The notes beneath the pieces were generated by a model. That model was not told the DNA's origin, made no database searches, and was given only the letters and a program-made list of their open reading frames with translations. Positions 30,801-42,800 of a stretch of 64,000 nucleotides of DNA are shown one piece after another; position 1 is the stretch's first letter; every line of letters starts with the position of its first letter. The stretch covers positions 744,001-808,000 of the forward strand of contig JAUIRK010001039.1 of NCBI GenBank assembly GCA_030549495.1. The letters are read 5' to 3'. This DNA is from Nectonema munidae (lineage: Eukaryota; Nematomorpha; Nectonematoida; Nectonematidae). A program made the position numbers and the translations under genes.

Positions 30801-33800
30801 TGTTGCTTATGTTATGACTTAACAATATCTTTTGATTATTTACTATTTTTTGATAAATATTAAAATTTTATTTATATTGAATTATATTAAAAATAAATAA
30901 CTCAAAATGAATTTCATTTCTTCGGAAAGTGAAAAATGAAGGCGCTGTTTACAATTCCAAAATTTGGCAAGAGATTAAAATTTTATTTATATTGAATTAT
31001 ATTAAAAATAAATAACTCAAAATGAATTTCATTTCTTCGGAAAGGGAAAAATGAAGGCGCTGTTTACAATTCCAAAATAAAATAGATCTCTTGCCAAATT
31101 TTGGAATTGTAAACAGCGCCTTCATTTTTCCCTTTCCGAAGAAATGAAATTCATTTTGAGTTATTTAATTTTCGTGAGGCATTCATCAGACAAGTTCTTT
31201 TACATTATTTTGCCTTTTTTAGGGGTGACATAAAGAAAGTCATGACAGATGGGAAGACTCTAGTTTTGAATATGCATATTGGAAAAGTATTTTATTTCTT
31301 TAGAATAAATAAGATTTATTGTTCTCTATAAACTAAAAATATTTTTGCCACAAACCTTCTACCATCTAAAATCCTAAGTTAAATAATAAATAAGAAACAC
31401 TGTGAACACTCACTGCAATATATCATTCTTGAGGCCATTTTTAAAGAGATTGCTTCTTTTCTTGAGAATAATTTTTGAGGTATCAAAAGAAATTAAATAA
31501 AGAAAGAGAAGTATTTGAACAAAGCGTGTGAACGACTACTCACGGTTCTAAGAAAACATATAGTTTCGTATGCTTATGTTTCTGTTTTTTTATCCTCTGC
31601 AGTGCATTTACCAGAGACATTTTATTTTAGATTACATTTTTTTTTAATTTTTAGATATGAAATGTCTTAGTTACAAAATGTCTTCAATTCATTTCCATCA
31701 ACGAACGTTATAATCAAATTTACTGCCGCATTTTCATTTTTTAAGGAATAAAGCAAACTATGTTTAAAATTTTTCAACAAATGCAAGTCCCAATAATCAC
31801 TTTGATACATTCAAGTCAAAACTCATCAATAATATGCTCTGAATTTGTGATTAATCAATGAATTCTTAGTATTAGAGCCTTTTTGTCATTCTATCAAATT
31901 TTATTATTTCTTCCTGCAACAAGTTTGTGAGTGATATTAGCCTTAATTTTGGTAGCTATAAATATTTGCTAACAAACAGTGATATATAGAGCCACAAAGT
32001 CAGCTATGGACACTTGGCCAAAGCCCGTCAATATCGCCATCTAACATAAATAAAAGGAAAATTTCACATATATATATATATAAATAAGATGAATAGCGAA
32101 ATGCTAAAACTCTTTAGTGATAAAGTTAGTAAGTTGTAGAGTGACATTTTGCCTCATCAAGGCTTCTTCAGATCAAAACAAGAATAGGAATGTAGGAAAG
32201 TAGTGTAGGAGAGTAAAATGAATGTTTGATTGAATATATAACACTCAATTTCACCAATAAAACTTCTTTTTTTTTTTACCATTTTGCTATTTATTTTAAT
32301 AACTTTAAAAAATATTTACCGTAACCTAACAACTGTATAATCACGCTTCAACCCACTCTATCATATATAAATATATATATGTGTGCGTGTGTGATCTAGA
32401 ATGCAAATCCTTTTAAAAATGAGTTCTATTTGTTTCACAGACCAGGCATTTATTCGGCTTCAAGTGTCCAAGTCAAGCTTGTGCCAAGCACCTGTGGATA
32501 AGTGTTGTTGAAGCAAAAGACTTTTACAGGTCATTTTCAAATCACTACTACTTTTTCATATGGCCGACATGTTCTTCCATTTTCAATATATATCCACATA
32601 CTGTACAGTAAAAACTCATTACGTCCAAGTCCATTAACCGACCAACCCTTCATTCCAGTATTTTTCAACTGTATGTAAAATCACCCACTTTTGCTCGAAA
32701 ATGGAATTTGTGTGGGCAAATATTTCATATTGTGTATAAATAAGCAAATATTCTAATACTCACTTTTTACATAAAAATTTAATAGAGTCAGAATTTCAAT
32801 CAGAGCAAAAATTTTCTAATCATAAATCTCAGCTGAAAGATCACGCGGTGTTCAGAAATGAGGATTTGCTTGAATTCTAAACAGAAGAATACGTGATGCA
32901 TTCTTTTTATTGTAATACGGAATCTGTAGAAGAAGATTTTTTAGGAAGAATTTGTTGAATATAAATTGATTTGAATAATTCAAATTAAAGTTATTTTTAC
33001 TTGATAATAGGCGATTTTTGAATTATTAAGAATCTCAGTGCGCGATTTAGACCTAAATGTTGAGAAACCTTGTGCCTTAATGATGATGGATTACATTTTA
33101 CAGGTTGCTTTTCGAAGTAAACTACTAAAGTTGTAATCCATTTTATAAGAAATAAGCACGGGAGCATAAAACATGAAGGAGCTCGGGCTTGTTTGTTCCT
33201 CCTACATATACTTCTAATAATTTCACATCATACTAAGATGATGACGTATGCATTTGAATATACACAATGTTATATATTTTTAAATAAGGGTTTGCTAGAT
33301 GGATTAAAAATGGGAAATGACATTGCCGTAATGAAAAGAGAAAAAAGTAAGTAAAGAAGTTTGCTCGTGATTGCTGCTACTTTTCGCAAAAATCGAAGGT
33401 GAGAGAAGGAGGAACGGCATTGAGATGAAATGAATCAAGTAAAATCATAATAAATATGAAACGTGTCGTAGAAGAATAACGCGTTGGTGCTATTGTGATG
33501 ACGACACGCGTTTATTGAGGATATAGAGATAGATTCACTTCTCATCAATCAATCTCATCCATCACACGTATATGCAGGCAAGTTGTGATAAAATTGGATG
33601 GAAGAAAGATTTTACGAAGTTTCCATTACTACAGAAGAACCTCTGGACATTGGAATTTATCCGGATAATAATTACAAAATTCCTTTCTGCATTTTAGAAA
33701 CTACGGTTTTTTAGTAAGATTCACAATCAGTGTGTATGTCAGGAATACATAGTTAGGTGGGGCACATTGCATAGTTAATTTGTTAGTTAGTTAATTATTT

Positions 33801-36800
33801 ATTTAGTTAGACCATTGGTTAGCTATTTATTTAATAGGTAAGTACTTGGTTTGAGTATAGAGTTAGTTACCTAATTTGCAATGAATACAAGAACACTTTC
33901 AGCATTTTTTCCACATAAGAACAGAACTTTTGCGAAGCTGTCATAATCACTGTCTTTTTGACCTTGCTTGTCTCAAGTGCGATGCCGGTATTTGCGTGTT
34001 TATACTCAAATTGTGTTTACACTCGGATGTGGTGAGACATCGTTCCTTGCCTGAACTACGCTAAACCGAATTCACCTAGAAGTATCAGATCTGGGCTCTT
34101 CCTAGACCGTGTGTTGGTCCTCACAAATAGAAGGGATGTGTTTCTTTTGAAGGATGCCTGGATAGGCCAAACTTCTTTTCGATCCAAGATAAACTGCTTT
34201 CTTCAAGATGCTTTGTGCAGATCTTCAAACAGGCCTAAATGAAATCTGGTTCCATGCCTTTCATCATTAATCGCCACGAAAATTTATAACCATCACAGAG
34301 ATAGGATTCCTAGGCTCAAATAAAATGCCAGCAATCACCTAAGACGATAACCTTTTCTGCATAATGATTTAACGAAGTGTTTTTCATCTCGACGTCCATG
34401 ATGATATATTACTTGGTAGAATTACGTTACGAGCAGTAAAATAAGTAGCTTTTAAATGAAATATGTATTTAAATATTTTAAGTACGAAGTGCATGCATTT
34501 CTGGCTCCCTTTTATCTTTAGTATGTTTGAATATATTTATTTGCATATCTTATTTTATTTTAGTCTTTCAAATTCTAATCAATGCAAGACACATTACTAC
34601 AAAAAAACGTTATTTAACAGAAGCTCCAAATACCGATTGAGGTAAATTTCTTCCATTTTTAAATGCTTTATATCAGCGATGTCAAACAAACGGCCTAAAG
34701 CCCACGTACCGAACGCGGCCAATTTCATCATGTTCGTTGAATAATGATATTGCTTATTGCATAAACAAAAAGAGTGAAGCTTCAAACAAATTTATTAAAA
34801 TATAAAACGAATTTTGAACTCCACCATGTCTTCATCAATTTGTAGAATTGAATATGTTAATGCTTTTACTTCTTCCACTTGATTAAGACTCGACGATTCG
34901 AAACTTTGTTTTATTTTTAAATAAATTTGTTTGAAACACTACTCTACTTATATTTACTGCAAAGTCTTTAGAATATAGATTTTCTTTCTATGTTTATAAT
35001 GTTGATTTCATTTAAAGCAAATGGGATTCACTGATTTAAGGAAATAACTCAAAAATTCATCCTTTTTATTGCTTCGTTATCTGCTAAACTTGATGAAATT
35101 CCTTAAGAGCTTCAAGTAAAATTAATAGAAAAGAAATTGTGATTTACCTGCTTCTCTTTTAAATGAATTTTGATATAACTTAAATCAGATGCTTTTTATT
35201 TTTGGACCCTAAATTTAAATATTTTGCTTGCAAAAATATTCTATATTTGCTAGTTTGCCCATATGTTCAAGAAATCACCATTATTAAATCAACGAATCCC
35301 TCAACATTAACGGATACTAAATTTTGATGAGCAATAGTGATTCAAAAAACAATCTTCCCTCATTCCTTATATGCTTGAAAAGAAATGTAGAAAACATGAT
35401 AACATTTAAATCTCTATTCCCTATCAATTGCCCCTTCTCGATGTAGAATGATTCACAATTATCTTCACTTTGAATACGAATACTTAAGATTACCTTTAAT
35501 GAAATTGTATAGCATTTCAAGCAATCAAATTGTAAGAAATGCAATATTTGAAGGCATAATTTGTGCCATATGGGCCATCATCACGCAAGTGATACAAATT
35601 TTGGAAGTTCAGAATTTTTAAAATATTATATATATTTTTGTACATGATGCAGGGTGGAAAGTTTGCAATGGAAAACTATGTACATATTTACAAAGAGATA
35701 TAAAATTATTATTATTATTATTATATATTAGATTATTATTATTATTATATAACTAAATCATGCTTTGGAGTAAAATCAAAAGTTTCACATTTTTTGGATG
35801 AAAAATTAATTTTTTGTTAATTCTAAAACACCTACTTTTTCACAACATCTGGTTTTCTGTTAAACGGATAAGAGAATTAGAAATGATACTTTTACTTTCA
35901 TAAAAAATTTTTTTTAGTTTCTCTATTTTAACATAGACCAAAAATTAATTAAAAATACACCCATTGATAAATATTTTTTTTAATTCCTTTGTATAGCCCA
36001 TTTTTGAAGAATTGCCGTGTATATTCTAGTCTGGATAAAAAATTTTCCTTACTATACTTAGTATAGAATATATACTACATATGGCATTGTATACTCTATA
36101 AATACGCAGTGAATTAATGCCTATATTACATATGCTTTTAGTGGAAGGGTAGCACAAGAGCTAAGTACAGAGAAATTATCTGATCGAAGAAAAGCTCCTA
36201 CTGTCTCCAGGTAAAGCCATTTATTTCCATTTTCAATTTTATCCCTCTTTTTTCTTTACATCCTAAATATTCTTCCACGCACTTTTACATTCAACAAAGG
36301 TGAAACTTTAGAAGAAGTCGAAAATGAAAAATCATATTTTTCCTTACTTTTTTCTCGATATGCTTTTTGGAGAAGTATGTGATGTGTTTTAATGCCATCT
36401 ATCTTTTAGCAAACAGGCATTAAACACGGGGTGCTGAGTATTTGTTGTTATCCTCGTACTTTTAAAACGCTAGATTTACCGATTGTTAAAATGGCAAATT
36501 TGCTAAATGACCTAAAACTTTTAATATACGCACACTGGCAGTGCGTATGCTACATTTTTTGTTATATCTCATCAAAGAGGGAGTTCGCTCGAAACTAAAA
36601 GGAAATCACCTAGGAATACTTATTTTTTAGAAAAGCAAGTTTTAAATTTACTTACAGGTCTTCCATTTTAGAAGTTAGATCATTTCGGACTGCTGATGAG
36701 TATAACACACAAGCACAGCATCTAGTGCTAAATTTTTGTTTCAAAGATAACTTGATCGCGTTAAAAGTCAGAATATAAGCAAAATAGTAATCTTACATTT

Positions 36801-39800
36801 TTGTGTCTATTTTTTTTATCTTTTACAAATCCTATTATCTTTTGTAGTGTAATTAAAATTTAGAGACTTGATTTAGTATACTCTTGAGCAAATGTAATGG
36901 ACCAACATAAATTTAAACAGATATTAATTCAAATTTAATTAATCCAATTTTTTACTTTCACATGTAACAAACAGTAAATTAATAATAACGATAAGTTTTT
37001 TTTCTTTTTAAACTACTCCAAAAAAATAAATATACTTTATATTCCATTTAAGTTCAATGAAGTCTTTTTAAAAATTTCCTACAGATTCCATATTATAAGA
37101 AAAAGGATTTATCACATATGCTTTTTTGAGTTCAAACAAATCCGCAGAATAATGATTGCAAAAATTTGCCCTTCTCTCAACACTCAATTTTTATGTAAAA
37201 AGTAGAAATCGCAAAATTTTGAGCGCAATATGTATATTTGTAATTTAAACTTTTTTTATTATTTTTAGAAAGAATTAAACAAAAGTAAAAGGGACTTTTC
37301 TTTAAGTTTGTGATGACGAAAATGACCAAATTATTTTTTAATTCAAGAATAATAAAAGTAAGGAAATACTTTTGGATAGAATAATGATGACTATAGCGAA
37401 GTTTTATTTTATTAGAAAAGTAAGTCTTTGAAAGAATATTTGTGTTTGTGATTGATATTGATATTTGTGTTCTATCCACACTTCCTAATTATGCCAGAAC
37501 TAATAATTTTTGGAACCGGTTAATTCACTACTCTGAATGTAAGTGTAAAGAGTAATCGAAAAAACTTAAATAAAGTTTTTAATAGTTAGTTAGGAATTAG
37601 TTATTACCTACAAAAATGAAATAAATAAACTCATAATGGAAAAATAGTTTAGCTTTTCCCAAACCCGATAATTCTCATAAAGATCATTTGCAGAAAGTCC
37701 GTAAAATGAAATATAAAAACAGATAATTTTTTCTAGTTGTTTAGTAAATAATTGATTGATTAGTTTATTTAGGTAGATATATTAAATTTAAAAAAAAATG
37801 TAGCATTTTTACTTTGATTAAAAGTCGACGCTTTGTTTTTATAAAAAAGTTTTTTTTTTAATTTTCATGGCGAAAAAATTATTTAAAGAAATTATTTTTA
37901 CAAATTTTTCTCTAAAGATTTTAAATTCAAAATTTTATCAATTGTTTCATAAATAATTATTATCATTTTACGATTTTGAAATTTAATTTCTTACAGAGAA
38001 AAAATTGTGTATAAAGATTTTGTGCATTTTAATTGAAAATGATTATTGGTAAATAAAAAACTTGTTACCTGACAAAAGATGCTCTTTTTTTTGGATGTTA
38101 GGCATAATCCAGAATTTCGTTATTTTCCGCAAGTCGAATTCTCAAAAATCCTAAACTTTAAAATTTAATATCTAAATTTCTAACTAACTCATACTGCATC
38201 TATTTTCGAAGTTTTGACTTTCAAAATTTGAGTTCATAATCGCTTAATATTTACAATTCCTCAGAGTATTTTAGATGATATTCATTAGATCTTTTTTCTT
38301 TGTGCACAGGCAGCTATCTTTCACTAAAGGAAGTTTTAAGCGACCTGCAAGGAAAGTAGGTGGCGAGTACTCCTTCAATCAAGAAAAAACTCCAACATTC
38401 AAGAAAAAACATCGTAAGTGCCTTTTCCAACTTCTTGAAGAGTGGACACGAACATTCACTATTTTCCATTTTCCGTATTTTACTACACCATATGATGCAG
38501 CACTTTGTCTTCACCAAGTTTTGAGCGACATAATAAGATAACTAACTTTCTTTCATCTTTTTTCATACACTCTCTTCTCTAGGCAGAGAGAAGTTTTTTC
38601 TGGAAATTGCGTCAAGATCCAGGTAGTTGATCTGATGTCATTATAGACTTGATGTGTAGTTATCTTTTCATCACTACTGAATTATTTCTTTAATTCATTA
38701 GTAACTTTTAAAAAATTGTGTTGTATCAGAATCGCGATCTCCCAAAAATTTTGGTAGGGGTTCCCAACCTCGGGTACATATACCACCAGCGGTACATTTA
38801 CACTCCTAAGGGGGTACATTTATTTTAAGGAAAACAGTAGGATTTATCTCTTCCACTTGCTCAACCCCTGCATTAGCTTAGTATGTTTAGTTTTGTTTAT
38901 CAGTCAATAAATATCTTTTTTTATCTACAACGCTTATTATTGCGCTGTGCCATTATGCACTGTGCATCAAATTTATTTAAAAAGCATAAAAAATTTCTTA
39001 GTGTTATTTTGGATTTTAACGTTTAAAGAGTACACAAAATTTTTAGCTATGTTAGGGGTACATTTAAAAAAAAAAGTTGGGAACCCCTGAACTAAACGAT
39101 ACATTCCTAGAAAATTTGTTTTTAATCCAATTTGTGATAAGCGGATTTTATAAGCAATAAAGTAGGATTTCTTAACTTTTGCTATTTATGTAGAGATTTT
39201 GGTTTGTAACGAAAAAAGGCAAATGCGCACATTTTTAACAATTTCATCCCATTTTCAGTGTTAAGTAGCGCGGACTATTTCTTGATCGTAAACGTTTGAG
39301 GATCAAAATTTTGAAGACTAATCCTCTGCTTTTTCTTAACGGAAGTATATGTATTACCACCCATTTGTGCCCAAGAAATTTTTTTTGAAAAATGAATAAA
39401 ATCTTACCTCATTAATCCATATATCAGTGTTACACTTTTTTAAAGTTTTGTTGCTTAAAAAAGTTGGCTGGCAACGCAGGGAACTAATGGGAAAGCAATT
39501 AGTTTCTATTTCTTAGGACACTATTTTAAAACTGGTCAACCATGGGTTATGCTATTTTTTATATCATGTTAATCAATTTCGCCTTCTTTTTTGATTCAAT
39601 AGATTAAGTTCTAATTCTCATTTCAATTTTTAGAAGTCTTTTCTAACAAAAGCTCCATCGAAATGTGCACGGATTCCTCGTCTGCGTCTTCAAAGGAGAT
39701 CGCCACACCCACGAAAAATAACGAATCTATCGAAGATCCCTTTTCTCGAGATTTGAGTACAGTCTTTTTCTCCATTTTATTTACAAAATATGTTTATGCA

Positions 39801-42800
39801 TTCCTATCAGGATGATGTATCCAAATCTTCTACTTCAAATTAGCACATATGTTTCAAACAAGAGTTTATGAAGATCAACTCAATAGTTTGAACGACGATT
39901 GCAAATTCGGAGTGTCGATGGCGTCGGAGTTAAAGAAATAGGAGTCAAATAGAATGAAATAGCTTGTATAATTATTTTTAAAAATGAAAAAAAGTTTAAT
40001 CTTTGTAGGCACATAAAGTAGGCTTTCTTTAGTTAAAGGCGGGAGTAAGAACTCGCTTTAAATATTTAAAAATTTTGACTATCTCGGCTAATATTTGTAT
40101 GTTCTTTGAATCGGAGTTGGATACTTTCTCCCTGACTTAGCAAACCTTGTTTGTATACCATTTGTAATCGCTATCATGTTTTAGTATCGGTCCATAGCGC
40201 TTCCTTTCCTTAATTAAAGTATCGATCTTTTATATTATTTGAAATAATAATTTTTTTGTATATGGAAATATATTAGCAATTCAAATTAATACCGATTATC
40301 TTTTAAAAGTGCCACAATATTACTAATAACCTCGCAGTTATTATAATTATTTTTAAAAGCCTCCCCTCCCCCATTTTCAAAGCTTCCTCTAAAATAATTG
40401 GAATACCTGGGTGTATACATTAACATTAGACACCCATACACTAAAATTCTTTAATCTCAAACATAATGGTATAGCCAAAAGAAGATCGGTCGTATTCAGG
40501 ATTACTGATTTTTATATATTTCATTTTACAGATTCCACCAAGCCCTGTGATGAAATAGACCCTTCTTTTGTCGATGGATCACTTGCCTCTTCATCATCTC
40601 CTTTCAACTCCCAGCCAATTCATTATTCCTCTCTCAGAGAAAGAAAGGTACTTTTTCACGAGTTTTATTATATTCCTGGATTTTTAACATTAGAATTATG
40701 CGTTCAGAGAATTTAGTTTTCGCGTTTATACGGTGAATCAGATTCAAAGGATAACTCTAACTTTGAAAAGCCGACATTTTTAGGAATGGTGTCAAGAATT
40801 TTAAAAAAAAACATCAAGATCATGTTGACCTTGTCTTTTTGCCTTGGGAATTTTTGTTGCTTTTTCCTCTTAAAAATTTGAATTTTTGCCTTAGGAACAT
40901 TTTTCCCTGAGATATTTTATTAATGTTAGAGTTATTGAATCTTTTGTTTAGCTAAAAATATTTTTGCTAAAGTAACTGATATTGCGTTTTACAAACCGAC
41001 TCTGAACTTGTCGCGTTTGAAGAACTGCCTATAACGTTGTTTTGCTCCAAGAATTGACTTCCAATCTTGAAAGCCTTTGCATCGGTACAGTAAGAGGCAG
41101 GAGTATTGCGTAAAGGAATAGTTGCTTCACCTCTCCCTGTAGAATTGTGGAGGGGGGGGGGGGTGTTATGGAAGAAGCCTGAGTAATTTACCAAATACGA
41201 GCAATTGCGTAGAAGGATCTCATAACAATTGTTTAATATATCGTTTGCTCCTGTTACTTTTAAAATAGATAAACATAGTTTCTCTATCCATTTTTATCAA
41301 ATCATGCATATAGGAAACTAAAAGTAACGGGAACCAACGATATATTAATTCTTTTTCTTCACACAGATGGATCCTTATGATATTCTATTAAACATAAAAT
41401 TTCTGTAGATGATCCATCTATGGGAAGACAACAAATACGCTTATTTTAAATTAATTAAATAAGTTTAAAAGTTGGAATCATTTGAACTTACTTTTGTTAT
41501 ATTAAATCCTTTTTCAACCTTCCTCCCCCCTCTCCTATTGTCAAGCTTTGAAAAGTTTTAGCAAAATTGCCCCCTTTCCTCTCACAAAGTTGACAGCATA
41601 ACAAATCAGTCAATGCAGTAAAAGGTATAAAAATCTGGACTTTTAGGAAATAACTTTTGTTACATCGTATGAGGTATATCAAATCTTACATCTAGCAAAA
41701 TATGAACAGAAAGTTGAGCATTGTTCCAACGATCATTTATATCAAAATATGCACATAGTAAACTATGGAATAGAAAGCACCATCGTGTACAGGTTGGGAA
41801 TAATAAATAAGTTGTCTACCCGCGTTCAACCATACAGGTTTTGAGATATATACATAAAGTGATAGTTGCTCTAATGTCATCCGCTTCAAAGACAGTGACC
41901 GTTATACCTCCTATGTCAGGCATTGGTTGACCACCCCTGGCTAAATGGCGTAAAATTTAATTGCGTGGCTGTGAAATCTCTCGCCAAGAGTACGAAGCGT
42001 CGTTGTTCAATGTCTTCAGGAACTTGTGCATCATCGGGACAGTATTTCCTTTTAAAATCGTTCTAGCCGAACTCGCGCCAAGTGACCGGGTACGTCGTGT
42101 GACTGACTTGGTATCTTTTAATCCTTCCCATTAAGCGCGGAGTTGTCGTTTGTAGAAAATAGCATGTTTGTAACGAAGCGCAGACACAGCTGATAGGAGA
42201 CATTAATCTGCCCGCAGTGCACCTCTAACTTGGCGAGTACTGATTGTATTCGCGTCCTGCATGAAGCTTTGGACGCAGGCTCTTGACATTTCCTCTTCTT
42301 TAGTTGTTGAGGAAGATTTTACATTCTTCAAAACCTAAGTCTTTTCCAACATTTGTAATTTGAGCAACAACTTCATCTAAATCTTTATTTATGTATAAGT
42401 TTTCTTCAAAAGTCGTAGGAAGAAGTTTTTTTCAAGATGCTGCCAAAGTGGACGATTTAACCTTTTTCCATGTTTCTTGAATGCCTTAGCATCTGGATTT
42501 TTTTCCCAAAATTGAGATAACCTAGAGCAGTGCTTCTTAACTTTTAGGATCTGTTTACCCCTAAATATTATGAAAAAAATTTATGCCCCCTATAAAATTC
42601 TTTTTGATTCAGCCGTTTAAAGTTAAAAACAAGAACATTTTCATGTTATATTTTATAATACAAGCATTTGTTAAAAGAAAATTTAATTGAAAAAATGTAT
42701 TAATATAATCTAACAAATTCAGTATAATTTAATTCGAAGGCTGGTATTGTTTGTCAGACAAAAGTTTTTCAAAACATGGTGTAATGCTCGACAGACAGCA

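Noticed and set aside
32530-36141. A direct join of exon 10 to exon 12 as the only form
   Set aside because: Phase would allow it, but about 25 residues of the FERM-adjacent region would be missing. Exon 11 at 34564-34641 supplies them with good splice sites.
37177-37479. 100-codon minus-strand open frame as a gene
   Set aside because: The composition is that of AT-rich random sequence, with no motif and no splice-site support. It lies inside an intron of the FRMD gene.
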